From a virus: 62,662 nt of DNA. Position 1 is the stretch's first letter; the number at the start of each line of letters is the position of its first letter. This document shows positions 22,692 to 31,926 of the stretch, piece by piece. Made by a program: the position numbers and the translations under genes. A model generated the notes under the pieces. That model saw only the letters and a program-made list of their open reading frames with translations. It had not been told where the DNA came from and did no database searches. The stretch spans positions 1 to 62,662 of the IMG/VR virus record IMGVR_UViG_3300032304_002568. One strand, 5' to 3'.

Positions 22692-23123
22692 ATGGCGAAT
22701 GTAAACAAGGTGATACTGATCGGGAATGTGACGCGGGATGTGGAGGTGAAGACCACGCCGAGGGGTTCGGCTGTGGCTGGCATTACGCTCGCGGTGAATC
22801 GAAACTACAAGGCGGACTCGGGCGAGAAGCGCGAGGAGGTGACTTTCGTGGATGTGGAGCTATGGGGCCGTGTCGCGGAGATCGCGGGAGAGTATGTGAA
22901 GAAGGGCAATCCGCTCTATGTCGAGGGGCGGCTCAAGCAGGATTCTTGGGAGGACAAGGAATCGGGACAGAAGCGCACGAAGCTGAAGGTGGTGGCGGAA
23001 AACATCCAGCTTCTCGGCTCGCGCCAGGGGGCAGTGAGGGCGGCAACCGAGGAGCGGCCTGTGGAGGCGGCTTCCGAGTCGCCGCGCGTGGTGGAGCAGG
23101 AGAGTGATGATATTCCGTTCTGA
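22692..23123 (+). CDS. ssb: Single-stranded DNA-binding protein
   Basis: The ATG at 22692 is 15 nt after GTTGAC and gives 143 residues. The OB-fold start NKVILIGNVTRDVEVK, the FVDVELWGRVAEIAGEYV segment and the acidic C-terminal DDIPF tip (which recruits partner proteins) are classical for bacterial SSB. It would coat ssDNA during phage replication or recombination. The place is unusual: it sits among head and tail genes, 35 kb from the primase, and shares the GTTGAC box with structural genes. Confidence 0.95.
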   Translation: MANVNKVILIGNVTRDVEVKTTPRGSAVAGITLAVNRNYKADSGEKREEVTFVDVELWGRVAEIAGEYVKKGNPLYVEGRLKQDSWEDKESGQKRTKLKVVAENIQLLGSRQGAVRAATEERPVEAASESPRVVEQESDDIPF

Positions 23124-23126
23124 GAT

Positions 23127-23154
23127 GTTGAAAAAACAGGGTCGTTTTTTCAAC
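23127..23154 (+). terminator. Terminator after ssb
   Basis: A perfect 11-bp inverted repeat GTTGAAAAAAC (23127-23137) / GTTTTTTCAAC (23144-23154) with a 6-nt loop lies 4 nt after the stop codon. The T tract is inside the arm, so it may act in both directions. The AT-rich gap up to 23261 may hold a promoter, but no clear one is seen. Confidence 0.6.
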
Positions 23155-23284
23155 AAATTCAATTTGATATACGCCGCCTCGCATATACGAAGAATATCCG
23201 ATCGAGCGTATCGTTTTGACGGAAAAAAAGGGTTGTTTTTCTGACAAAACTTTCTTCATCCGTTGACTTGCGCGGGGTGGAATT

Positions 23285-23608
23285 ATGGCTTTCGACGATT
23301 CCTTTGCACTTTCTGATGCCGTTGCTTTTACGGAAATGGGCACGCGGGTTACGATCAATGGCACGCAGATCGTGGCGATCCGGCAGCCGAACGAGATCAC
23401 GAACATGGCGGTCGATGGCGGACTGGCCCGTGATGACTCGGCGAAGTTTGAGGTATCGTTCTCGGATTTTACGCAGTTTGCCATAAAGGTGGGCGTGCGT
23501 GTGCAGCAGGGGGCTGAGTCGTGGCGTGTGGGGGCGGTGCGCAGGCGCGGCGGCACGGTGGATCTGGTCTGCATGAGCACGAGCGGGCAGAGCGGACGCG
23601 AGTTTTAA
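23285..23608 (+). CDS. Head-tail joining-like protein
   Basis: A 107-residue protein starting 17 nt after GTTGAC. It lies between capsid and tail-tube genes and before a tail-terminator-like gene, the place and size of lambda FII-type joining proteins. Its beta-rich C-terminal half (VGVRVQQGAESWRVGAVRRR) fits. Assigned mainly by position. Confidence 0.5.
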   Translation: MAFDDSFALSDAVAFTEMGTRVTINGTQIVAIRQPNEITNMAVDGGLARDDSAKFEVSFSDFTQFAIKVGVRVQQGAESWRVGAVRRRGGTVDLVCMSTSGQSGREF

Positions 23609-23689
23609 CCACAGAGGACACAGAGAGCACGGAGGGGGAACAGGGCTGCGGCGAAAACTTAATTCTTAAAACTTAAAACTTAAAACTTT
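23606..23689 (+). repeat. 9-mer repeat followed by CTTAAAA heptamers
   Basis: The 9-mer copy begins at the stop codon of the gene ending at 23608; the heptamer run is at 23657-23689, seven bases before the next ATG. Confidence 0.85.
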
Positions 23690-23696
23690 TCTAACT

Positions 23697-24110
23697 ATGG
23701 ATGAAGTCACAGGGGTTATTGAGAGTGAGATCGTGCGTCTGCTGCTCGATGGGGCGGTGGTGGATTGCGATGTGCTGCCAGGGCGCGCGGAGCCGCAGGA
23801 GCGGGCCGACGAGTATGTGAGCGTGGTCGCGCTGGAGGCCGAGTATCGCGCGGGGAATACCTATCTCGTGGAGTTGGAATTCCGCGTGGTCGTGCCGGTG
23901 GATGATACCGATGCGATCGTGCGGCAAAAGGAACGGCTGCGCCAGATCGTGGACTGGGTGCAGTGCGAGGACTCGCCGCTGCGGGGCTTTGAGAGCGAGG
24001 TGCTGCGCTTGCACGGCCATATCATGCGCCGCCTCTTCAGCAAGGTCGGCGAGCGTAGCCGCGCGGAGATCGCCCATGTGCGATTCGGGGCGACGGCGCT
24101 GCGTAGTTGA
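23697..24110 (+). CDS. Tail terminator-like protein
   Basis: A 137-residue alpha/beta protein before two tail-tube-like genes. The size, the mixed fold (helical start, then VELEFRVVVPVDDTDA and a helix) and the position suit a tail terminator (lambda U-like), which caps the tail tube at the head end. This is a position-based call. Confidence 0.5.
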   Translation: MDEVTGVIESEIVRLLLDGAVVDCDVLPGRAEPQERADEYVSVVALEAEYRAGNTYLVELEFRVVVPVDDTDAIVRQKERLRQIVDWVQCEDSPLRGFESEVLRLHGHIMRRLFSKVGERSRAEIAHVRFGATALRS

Positions 24111-24143
24111 CGGCAGGCAGGGAGGGAACAGAAGGAATTTTTT

Positions 24144-24503
24144 ATGGCACTAAAATTAGCGAGCGGGTCAGATCAGCTTAAATTCGGCACAAAGGTCGGT
24201 GGGGGTCTGGAATTGGATATTCTCAGCCGTTCCACGCAGAAGAAATACGGCTCCGAGGTGGAGATCGTGAAGGGGAATGGCGAGGTCAATGATGTGATCT
24301 ACTCGGGCGCGGAAAATACCGTCACCGAGACCAAGATTATAGATTCTATCACTTTCCCCACTGAAAAGATCGGCGACGGAACTCTCACGAACGGTGGAAT
24401 TATAACCCGTATCTCGCTGCAAGCCTCCAACGAGGATCTTGTGCGCGTGGAGACAGAAAAACTGGAAATAGAAATCGGGAACTCTGGCGGAAACGGAAAC
24501 TAA
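24144..24503 (+). CDS. Tail tube-like protein 1
   Basis: A 119-residue beta-rich protein with a good AAGGA site. It begins MALKLASGSDQLKFG, and a GNGEVNDVIYSGAENTVTE segment is followed by strands. The next gene begins MAL and has a similar GLGDVKAVL segment, so the two may be distant paralogues. Position before the tape measure points to tail tube or tube-related function. Confidence 0.45.
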   Translation: MALKLASGSDQLKFGTKVGGGLELDILSRSTQKKYGSEVEIVKGNGEVNDVIYSGAENTVTETKIIDSITFPTEKIGDGTLTNGGIITRISLQASNEDLVRVETEKLEIEIGNSGGNGN

Positions 24504-24534
24504 ACTGAAAATCGAACTTTAAGGAGAATTTATT

Positions 24535-24891
24535 ATGGCACTCATGCTACTATCTGGTGGAACATTTGCAGGCATCACGCCTACTGACGCCTCGCAGGCA
24601 GGCATCTCGCACATCACGCAGGCTTCGATCGAGAAGAGCGCAGGCACGGTGGTGCGCGCTAAGGATGGGCTTGGTGATGTCAAGGCCGTTTTGACTGGTA
24701 AGGAGATTATCACTATGAATGTGAGTGGCTACTCAACCATTGCGGATGGTGCAGTGTTGGGGTCTGATATCAAGGTGGCGGGCATTACTGGCAAGGTCAT
24801 TTCTTCGAGCATTGAGGCCACGGCAGAGGATTTTACGAAGTATAACGCGCAGGGCCGTGCGCTTTCGCCGACTAAGGATTCGCTGACTTGA
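24535..24891 (+). CDS. Tail tube-like protein 2
   Basis: A 118-residue protein with a strong AAGGAG site. The sequence is beta-rich with small residues (TVVRAKDGLGDVKAVLTGK, SGYSTIADGAVLGSDIKVAG). A strong terminator follows it, as often seen after an abundantly made tail tube gene. Function inferred from place and composition. Confidence 0.45.
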   Translation: MALMLLSGGTFAGITPTDASQAGISHITQASIEKSAGTVVRAKDGLGDVKAVLTGKEIITMNVSGYSTIADGAVLGSDIKVAGITGKVISSSIEATAEDFTKYNAQGRALSPTKDSLT

Positions 24892-24923
24892 TCGCTTAAA
24901 AGATTCGCTGTTGTGTATCAAAG

Positions 24924-24953
24924 AAGCCCGCTGAGCAATCGGCGGGCTTTTTT
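24924..24953 (+). terminator. Strong Rho-independent terminator after the tail tube-like genes
   Basis: Stem AAGCCCGC (24924-24931) / GCGGGCTT (24942-24949) with a T run to 24953. The GTTGAC box of the next gene starts on the very next base. Confidence 0.9.
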
Positions 24954-24975
24954 GTTGACTCGCGAAATCTGAGGC

Positions 24976-25779
24976 ATGGATGGTCAGCATTTTGTATTTG
25001 ACGAGCGGTTTGCGGAGGCATTTTTACATGAGGGGCGTCCGGCAAGGGTTATGGGAATGCGCCTGCGGCCCTTTTCCTACTGGCACAAGGTGCAGTTGGA
25101 GTATGTGCAGAGCAAGGTGCTCTTGGGTGGGGCGGGATTGTGGGATGCGTGGGTGGCGGCAAAGGTGTGCTCCACCGAGTATCCGCAAAATGCGAACTTC
25201 CGGAAAAACTACTCGAATCTCTGGATGCTCTACTGGCACGCCCGCTATGGATGGCGCAGCGTGAAGCGCGAGATGGAGAAGCTCACGGCACACATCGCCG
25301 ACTTCGCCAGCCCGCCGAAGCTCTGGAGTGGTAAGGGTAGCTCGAAAGTGCGTCTCGCCGAGGCGCTGGAAGAGTTGGGCCGCCTCACAGGCGATGCTTC
25401 ACTCCTACAACGCGCCGCCGCGTGGCGCAACGATGCCGCGCTGGAGAAGGGCAAGCAACGCGATATCGACGACTCGATCGAGCAAGTCGCCCTCTACATG
25501 AAGCAGGCCGGGCGCTCCGCCGAGGAGGCTTGGAATATGCCCATGGGCGCGCTCCTGTGGCTCAATGCTTGCTTTCTCAAAATGGAGGGCAGCGAGGTGG
25601 CGATCTGGACGCCGATGGATGAGCAAGTCTTCGAAGCGCACAAGCGCACCCGCTACCAAAACATCGCCAAGATCGCTGATGAGCTTCAGGCCAAGACGCC
25701 GATCCTGCCTCGCGACATGGCCTTCGCCCAAGCAAGCGTGCAGTATTGGGAGAAAGTGGTCGATTCGCAGAAGGCGTGA
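24976..25779 (+). CDS. Protein in tail assembly chaperone position
   Basis: A 267-residue, mostly helical protein 16 nt after GTTGAC. It lies between tail-tube-like genes and the tape measure, where tail assembly chaperones are encoded. It contains FSYWHKVQLEYVQSKVLLGG, then a mainly helical C-terminus. I saw no frameshift slippery site linking it to another frame. Function is inferred from position only. Confidence 0.45.
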   Translation: MDGQHFVFDERFAEAFLHEGRPARVMGMRLRPFSYWHKVQLEYVQSKVLLGGAGLWDAWVAAKVCSTEYPQNANFRKNYSNLWMLYWHARYGWRSVKREMEKLTAHIADFASPPKLWSGKGSSKVRLAEALEELGRLTGDASLLQRAAAWRNDAALEKGKQRDIDDSIEQVALYMKQAGRSAEEAWNMPMGALLWLNACFLKMEGSEVAIWTPMDEQVFEAHKRTRYQNIAKIADELQAKTPILPRDMAFAQASVQYWEKVVDSQKA

Positions 25780-25782
25780 GGG

Positions 25783-26040
25783 TTATCTGGTCTGGTAGGT
25801 TGGTATTGGGCTGTCCAGACCGGCTTTGTCCCGTATTTTCTGAATTCTTTCATCTACTCTGGACACAGTTGCTTGGTATTGGGCTGTCCATAAAAAATAC
25901 AATATCACGAGCAGGATCGCGGCAATAGGAAGGCTGCGCTTAATGATGGTCAATGCTTCTATTCCAAATTTGTGCCCGCAGGATGGGCATGTGGTGGCAT
26001 TGTCGCTGAGGCTTTTTTGACAGGTCGGGCAGGGTTTCAT
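25783..26040 (-). CDS. Zinc-ribbon membrane protein on the opposite strand (moron-like)
   Basis: An 85-residue protein read against the late operon. It has two Cys pairs (CPTCQKSLSDNATTCPSCGH), then a transmembrane helix (residues about 36-53, IAAILLVILYFLW) and a charged tail. It sits alone between the tail chaperone-position gene and the tape measure, as morons do, so it may be expressed from the prophage. The zinc-ribbon plus membrane layout is common in bacterial small membrane proteins; no role is known. Confidence 0.7.
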   Translation of the reverse strand: MKPCPTCQKSLSDNATTCPSCGHKFGIEALTIIKRSLPIAAILLVILYFLWTAQYQATVSRVDERIQKIRDKAGLDSPIPTYQTR

Positions 26041-26103
26041 AGTCCCGAAGCTTTAAGGTGTTGGGTAATGTAAATCAAGTGTTGACCGTGGTGTTTGCCG
26101 TAT

Positions 26104-29100
26104 ATGGCGATGCAAATACCAGGGATCGATCCCGACAAGCTCAAGGGTGGGTGGAAGATGGTGCGGGATATGATTGCGGACACCGTGGGGCCGATGGGTG
26201 TGCTGGCGATCGCCGCTGGGGCGTTTGTGAAGGCTTCGGCGGGGGCCGCGCTCAATGCGCAGAGGATGGCCGAGGCGCTCAAGGCGAGCGATGGGGCCGA
26301 GCGGCTCAAGCAGCAGTTTGAGCAACTCCTGGGCAGTGCGTCCGCAGCCAAGCGGCAGGTGGAGATGCTGGCGAAGGTGGCCTCGGGCAGCGCATTCACT
26401 TTCGATTCACTGGCAGATGCCAGTAAAAACCTGCAAGTGCTTACGAATGGCGCGCTCAATAGTGAAAAAGCTCTCAAGAAAGTGCAGGATGTGGCGGCGG
26501 CCACGGGGGCTCCCGTGGATACCATGGCGACTGCCGTGGCAGATCTTTACAATGCACTCAAAACTGGAGACGGTGTGGAGGCGGCGAGTGGGCAGCTAAA
26601 AAACATGGGGGCGATCTCGGGTGAGACGGCTCAAAAACTCCAAGCGCTGAATGCCTCGGGCGTGGGGCTTGCCACGACTTGGCAGGTCGTGGAGGCGGAT
26701 TTGAATAGAGCCAATGGCGCGGCGAGTGCTCTTGGTGGCACGATCGCGGGCTTGCAGCAGCAGCTTGCCAATATCCAGCAGGGTAGTGATACGAAGATCG
26801 GCGAGATGTTTGCCGAGGGTGAGAAGGCGGGGTTGCGGGCAGCGATTGGGTTTAAGAAATTCACTGCCGCAGTCGAGGAGGCGAATGCGGGGCCGTGGTC
26901 TGCTTTTATCGGGGCGATCAACTCGGTGAAGGAAGCTGTGGGCGGGATGCTCGGCGCGTTTGCCGAGACGGGGGCGGTGAAGGGCATTTTCCAGGCGTTG
27001 GCCGTGGTGGCGATTGGTGCGCTGGTAGCGATCAATTACACTATTGTCGCGTTGATTGTGGGTATCGGGAAGTTTATCGTTGCTACGGGCGCGCTTCGTG
27101 CGGCGATGGTGGCTACGGGTGCGGCGATGAGGGTGTTTGCGACTCTTGTTTCTGGCACGACTTTGGTTGCGAGCCTTGCCGCTACGGCAATTATTGGAAT
27201 CGGAGTGGCGGCAATCAGTGCCGAAAACAACCTGCGTGGCTTGATCGAGAAGATGAAGGAATTCACCTCGGAGGCCGATAAGTCCGCGTCTGCAAGCGTG
27301 GGGGCTTCTCAGAATATACGAAGCCCGGAAGACCAAAAGAGGCAGGAGGACAGTATCGACCAGCAGTTGCAAATGCTGGAATCAGCTAAAAAAGAGGCTC
27401 AAAAAACAATCGAACAGGGCAGGGAGAAACAGTCGGGCGTATGGAATACGATTTCTTCCTTTGGGTTTAATAAAATCGAAGGGCCAGGCATGGTGGCTGC
27501 AGGTGAGGCGACGCTCGCCAGTGTGGAAAAGCGGAGGAACGAGTTAATGGCATTGAAAGCCAAGGTGAGCGGAGCTGATGTCGGCCCAGACAATGCCCGC
27601 TTCGAAAAGGAGGAGGCGCAAAGAGTCCAGGAGAAGCAGATTGCCAAAAACGCCCGCGAGCGCATTCAGAGCACTGCGACGCCGCAGAAGGCTCTGGAGA
27701 TGGCTGAGCAGCAACAAGCAAAGGCAAACGAAGAATTAAACGCGGCGGTGGCTGCGCGTGAGAATGTCTATAAAGATGAAAAAAGGCTGAACACGACTTC
27801 TACGAATTTTGCAGAAGGCCGAGACAAGATTGAATCGGCAAGGGGTGATTATTTTTCTGCAAAAGAATCGAATGATGCCGCGATTGAAGCTGGGATGAGG
27901 GAAATTCGTCCTGATGACGCCTTCCTTGAGTCGTTGGGGGATCGTAAACAAGCTTATTTGGATAATCAAAGAAAGGGCGTTGTTTCGCGTTTGCAGAAAA
28001 ACAAGTCTTTCCGTGATAATGAAGCGACAATCGAAGCGGGCCTCCCGACGGAGACGCTCTCTGTCGAGGGTTTTGACCAGGCTGGAGCGGAAGCGGTCTC
28101 AAAGAGCGGTAAGTTGCAAGCCGAGAGGGCTAAGCGGGAAGCATTGTTGCAGGAGAGGCAGTCCGCGCAGACGGCTTTAGACCTCGCTAAGAGGCAGGGC
28201 GACGAGGCTGGTGGAAACGATGCGCTGCGTAGGCTGGCCGATGTAGATCTGCAAGCTAGGAATTTGAGGGATCTGGACACGGGCAAGCAGCTCGGGGAAG
28301 CGGCCCTTGATCCGCTGCAGATGCGGGGGTTGGACTCGAAAATTGCTCAAGCCATCGAGGAAGAGGATGATGGGAAAAAAAGAGAGCTAAAGGAGGCCGC
28401 TGATATTCGAGCACAGCAAGCCAAAGAGGCTGTCGCGGCGGATACGGCATCTACCGCAGCAGGGCAGCGCAAGCTCAATGTGCAGAAGCAGATCAACGCC
28501 TTGCAGGGCATGGAGGGCGGGGGCGGGGCGGCGGCTGAGGCGGAGTTGGAGCCTGAGATTGCGCAGTTGCAGAAAAAGCAAGAGGCTATGAAGAAGCTGG
28601 TCGCCGCCGAGGAAGCGGTCGATGCAGCTCAGCAGAGTGGGGATAAGGGTAAGATCGCCGAGGCGCAGGCGAACTACAACGCCCAGCGGGTAGAGGCTAT
28701 GAAGGTGGGGTATGAGGATGGGGATACTTTGGAATCAGTCGAACAAGAAGTGAAAGGCATGAATCAGATATTGCAGATTCGCAAGCAGCAGGCCGCGATC
28801 GAGCAGGCGGCGGCGCAGCGGCGGCGGGATGATCTCATGAATGAGATCAAGCTATCGAACCAGATCAACCAGATTCGCTTGCAGCGCACGGAGGGCGGCA
28901 TGGGCGGTAAGGGAGATAAGGACAGGACGAAGACCGAGCGGGATGCGAAGCTCGATGACTTGAAGCGTAAGCAGGGCGATCTGGAAAAGGCGGGCGGCGT
29001 GATGGCTGAGCGCGATGCGGCTCTGAATGCGATGAAAAACGCTGGAAGCGAAGATGAAAAAAATGCAGCAGCCGACCTCGCGCAGAAGAAAAAGGCGGAG

Positions 29101-29640
29101 CTTGAGGCGCTGGGTGTGAGTGGAGATGCAAGCGCGGGAGATTTGAGCACGAAGCTGGCGCAGAATAAGAATGAGCAGCAGAATGTGAAGGTAGAGCAGG
29201 TGCTCCAGCGCAAGGGCTATGAGGATGATGTGAGGATCGCTATGGCGCGCACGAAGGAGGACTATGGGGTGACACGCGATGAGCGGGAGTCAGGCCGTAA
29301 TGAGCGCCGGTCGGCAGAGGATGAGAAGATGAAGAAATCCTTGAAAGAGGACTATGAAAAGAACCAAGGCTTAAACGCGGGCGAAGCGGAGCAGATGGCT
29401 GAGTTGGAGACCAAGAAGCAACGGCTTCTGGCCGATGATGCCGAGGCGGGCACGCCGCGTATCGATAGCCTCACGGCGGTGGGGGGTGGTTCGACAGGCT
29501 CTGTGGGGCCGGTGAAGGATATCCAGCAGGAGATCAAGAAGATCAATGAAGAGATGAAATCGCTTCTGGAAACCATTGTCAGCGAGACGCAGAACCAAGC
29601 TCGAATGGTCGGGCAATACCAGGATAGCCCGAATTACTAA
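26104..29640 (+). CDS. Tape measure protein
   Basis: I chose the ATG at 26104, 17 nt after GTTGAC; an upstream TTG at 26095 is also open. The 1,178-residue protein has an N-terminal tape-measure domain (residues 50-200, with KQQFEQLLGSASAAKRQVEM and VAAATGAPVDTMATAVADLY), a hydrophobic Gly/Ala region at about 280-370 with several membrane-like helices, and a very long charged coiled coil to the end. It sets tail length and may help DNA pass the host membrane. By the usual rule of about 1.5 A per residue the tail would be roughly 175 nm, which suits a siphovirus. Confidence 0.9.
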   Translation: MAMQIPGIDPDKLKGGWKMVRDMIADTVGPMGVLAIAAGAFVKASAGAALNAQRMAEALKASDGAERLKQQFEQLLGSASAAKRQVEMLAKVASGSAFTFDSLADASKNLQVLTNGALNSEKALKKVQDVAAATGAPVDTMATAVADLYNALKTGDGVEAASGQLKNMGAISGETAQKLQALNASGVGLATTWQVVEADLNRANGAASALGGTIAGLQQQLANIQQGSDTKIGEMFAEGEKAGLRAAIGFKKFTAAVEEANAGPWSAFIGAINSVKEAVGGMLGAFAETGAVKGIFQALAVVAIGALVAINYTIVALIVGIGKFIVATGALRAAMVATGAAMRVFATLVSGTTLVASLAATAIIGIGVAAISAENNLRGLIEKMKEFTSEADKSASASVGASQNIRSPEDQKRQEDSIDQQLQMLESAKKEAQKTIEQGREKQSGVWNTISSFGFNKIEGPGMVAAGEATLASVEKRRNELMALKAKVSGADVGPDNARFEKEEAQRVQEKQIAKNARERIQSTATPQKALEMAEQQQAKANEELNAAVAARENVYKDEKRLNTTSTNFAEGRDKIESARGDYFSAKESNDAAIEAGMREIRPDDAFLESLGDRKQAYLDNQRKGVVSRLQKNKSFRDNEATIEAGLPTETLSVEGFDQAGAEAVSKSGKLQAERAKREALLQERQSAQTALDLAKRQGDEAGGNDALRRLADVDLQARNLRDLDTGKQLGEAALDPLQMRGLDSKIAQAIEEEDDGKKRELKEAADIRAQQAKEAVAADTASTAAGQRKLNVQKQINALQGMEGGGGAAAEAELEPEIAQLQKKQEAMKKLVAAEEAVDAAQQSGDKGKIAEAQANYNAQRVEAMKVGYEDGDTLESVEQEVKGMNQILQIRKQQAAIEQAAAQRRRDDLMNEIKLSNQINQIRLQRTEGGMGGKGDKDRTKTERDAKLDDLKRKQGDLEKAGGVMAERDAALNAMKNAGSEDEKNAAADLAQKKKAELEALGVSGDASAGDLSTKLAQNKNEQQNVKVEQVLQRKGYEDDVRIAMARTKEDYGVTRDERESGRNERRSAEDEKMKKSLKEDYEKNQGLNAGEAEQMAELETKKQRLLADDAEAGTPRIDSLTAVGGGSTGSVGPVKDIQQEIKKINEEMKSLLETIVSETQNQARMVGQYQDSPNY

Positions 29641-29661
29641 GTTGACTGGGGGTAAACGGGT

Positions 29662-30363
29662 ATGATGCGCTTAGGAACTGAGGCCGGGGCCTACATGATC
29701 AGCGACGATGCGGATATCGCCAATGGGCGCACGATCGTCTGGAGAAAGCAGAAGGTCATGCCGAGTAGTATGAAGCTCGTGGAGGGGGATTTGAAGCCGC
29801 CTAATCCCGGTGTGCCGTGTGGGCTTGTAAGTATCAGCGTGCAGTGCGAGGGCGGTGTGGCCGATATCGTGTGGACATTTCGCTCAGACTGGGGCTACCC
29901 GAGCTACGAGCTACAGGGTTCGACCTCGCAGGAGCCGATCACTAGCCATCGGAAATACCAGCAGCTTTACGAGAAATACGCGGTCACGGAACGCGGAGGT
30001 GAGCCGGTGTGGATGGAGAAAGATCCGGATGGCACGAGTGGCACGACAGGGCTCTCCAGGGATGGGACGGTTGTTTCCAATATAAGCCCGCTGTATGGAG
30101 TGCGCGACTACCTCGCGGCGGCTGCGGTATATCGCTATACGAAGTATTATCAGACCAGGGGAGACATCCCGCAGGACTTGGTGAGCAAGGTGGGGAAAAT
30201 CGATACGCCACTTGAACTCCAAAACCCTGGCCCTAGCGGAAGATGGCTGCGGGTGGGGGCGAATATCCGGCAGACGGGCGATGCGTTCCAGGTCACGATC
30301 TCATGGATGGCGAGTCAGAGCGAGCTTCCGGAGGGGCTGTGGAAAAAAGAAATCTATGGTTAA
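29662..30363 (+). CDS. Tail-tip protein, paralogue 1 of 3
   Basis: A 233-residue protein starting 15 nt after GTTGAC (a second ATG follows at once). It shares with the next two proteins a beta-rich layout and a QEPIT-x-H motif (STSQEPITSHRKY). It directly follows the tape measure, where distal tail proteins lie. Family not recognised. Confidence 0.55.
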   Translation: MMRLGTEAGAYMISDDADIANGRTIVWRKQKVMPSSMKLVEGDLKPPNPGVPCGLVSISVQCEGGVADIVWTFRSDWGYPSYELQGSTSQEPITSHRKYQQLYEKYAVTERGGEPVWMEKDPDGTSGTTGLSRDGTVVSNISPLYGVRDYLAAAAVYRYTKYYQTRGDIPQDLVSKVGKIDTPLELQNPGPSGRWLRVGANIRQTGDAFQVTISWMASQSELPEGLWKKEIYG

Positions 30364-31093
30364 GATTCACGAATCGTTAAATGACTCCGTGAAGCTGGAG
30401 AGTATCACCTGGCGCAAGCCTGCGCTGGTGGAGATCACGATTTCGCAGTATGAGGATCCTGCCGCTCCTGCGAGCGAGCCTAGGCTCTCGGATTTTACGG
30501 ATTTTGAAGCAACACTCCATGGATCGCGGGTCGAGGTGGCTGAGGGGGTGCGTCGGCGGTTTTTCACTTTCCGTATGGCGCGTAATATCCCTATGTCGCC
30601 GACCGATCGGCAGGGCTCGACAAACTACCAGGAGCAATGGGGTATGAATACGGTCTTGGGGCAGGAGGAGATACAACGCCACCCGGATTTCCCGAAGATC
30701 AGGAAGCGCTATAATGGCAATGTGGTGAATGAGGTGGTGATCTGGCCCAGATACATCCAAGACCCTGATTCCGAGGAAAAAAAAATCATCAAAAACCCGA
30801 TGTTTGGCGTGCGGAGCTTCCTGTCGCCGGAGGTGGAGGTGTCGGTGGATATCGGGTATAGCCTTTTCCCGATGGATTTCGAGCAAATGAATGAGGTGGG
30901 CTTTGTGGATACGCCTTCGGGATTTGCCTATTTCTCAGTTGCGGAGGATGGGGCGAACTGGATTTTGACAGAAAAAACTTTTACGGAGGCGGGGATCGAT
31001 CGCATGGAGCGTCGGGCATGGCGCAGCAGGCGGCTCGGCTGGCCTACGGAGGTGTATGCTGGCGGTATACAGGGGGCAAATTTCTCGCCATGA
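30356..31093 (+). CDS. Tail-tip protein, paralogue 2 of 3
   Basis: A 245-residue protein starting inside the end of the previous gene (8-nt overlap). It shares SITWRKPALVEITISQY, SPTDRQ and a QEEIQRHP segment with the next protein (SISWRKPGLVEVEVSCY, SPTDRQ, QEPITCHP), so the two are clear paralogues. Probably part of the tail tip. Confidence 0.6.
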   Translation: MVKIHESLNDSVKLESITWRKPALVEITISQYEDPAAPASEPRLSDFTDFEATLHGSRVEVAEGVRRRFFTFRMARNIPMSPTDRQGSTNYQEQWGMNTVLGQEEIQRHPDFPKIRKRYNGNVVNEVVIWPRYIQDPDSEEKKIIKNPMFGVRSFLSPEVEVSVDIGYSLFPMDFEQMNEVGFVDTPSGFAYFSVAEDGANWILTEKTFTEAGIDRMERRAWRSRRLGWPTEVYAGGIQGANFSP

Positions 31094-31926
31094 TTCCTAT
31101 CGTATCTCCCAATGCAGGGTCGATCCCGTATAAGCTCGATAGCATTTCTTGGCGCAAGCCGGGCTTGGTGGAGGTGGAGGTATCGTGCTATGCGTTGTCG
31201 GACGGGTTTACGATGCCTGCGGATCCCGTTGCAGAAGAATATTTTGAATTGGAAGAGAATGTGAAGCCGCGCCTGGAGGCTCGGCGCGTGCGCAATGAGG
31301 GCACGGTGACGCGAGTTTCCTGGGTCTTCCGAGCGGGAAGGGAAATGCCCGACTCGCCGACCGATCGGCAAACGAGCGATACCAAGTCGCAGTGGGGCTT
31401 GAATGTGTCGCTCATGCAGGAGCCGATCACTTGCCATCCCAACCTCATGAGAATCATGGAGGTGGGTGGGGGAATCATCAAGGATGGTGAGGTGGACTTC
31501 CCGAGGATGCTCAATGGGAAAAAAAACCCGTATTACGGCACGCGCGACTTTCTGGTGCCTGGGGTGACGATGAGTTGCGAGACGATCGAGCCGAGTTCGA
31601 ATATGTCGTTTAGCCAGATCGATAAGCTCGGGTATTCGCTAAAAGACGGCATCGAGCAAAAGCCTACAGGAAAGGGCGGGGCGGATATCGCGTTCAAATT
31701 TGTGGATATGTCTAAAGGAGAAGGTCGTAAGCCATGGTTGCTTGTCGAGCACAATGTGCGCCGAGCGGGATTCGAGCAAGCCGAGAGCAAGACCTGGCGC
31801 TATGGCGGTGTCGCGGGCTGGGCCGATCCCATGTATAATGCCGACTACAGCTTTAGTAATACCTCTGGCGGTGGGAACGGTGGTGGCAATGGCGGCGGGA
31901 ATCAAGCGCCGCTGGGGGCTGTATGA
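31090..31926 (+). CDS. Tail-tip protein, paralogue 3 of 3
   Basis: A 278-residue protein with a 4-nt overlap upstream. It has the same SISWRKP, SPTDRQ and QEPITCHP motifs as the neighbour, plus a Gly/Asn-rich C-terminal linker (SGGGNGGGNGGGN). The linker could join it to a partner. Probably tail tip; no family recognised. Confidence 0.6.
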   Translation: MIPIVSPNAGSIPYKLDSISWRKPGLVEVEVSCYALSDGFTMPADPVAEEYFELEENVKPRLEARRVRNEGTVTRVSWVFRAGREMPDSPTDRQTSDTKSQWGLNVSLMQEPITCHPNLMRIMEVGGGIIKDGEVDFPRMLNGKKNPYYGTRDFLVPGVTMSCETIEPSSNMSFSQIDKLGYSLKDGIEQKPTGKGGADIAFKFVDMSKGEGRKPWLLVEHNVRRAGFEQAESKTWRYGGVAGWADPMYNADYSFSNTSGGGNGGGNGGGNQAPLGAV

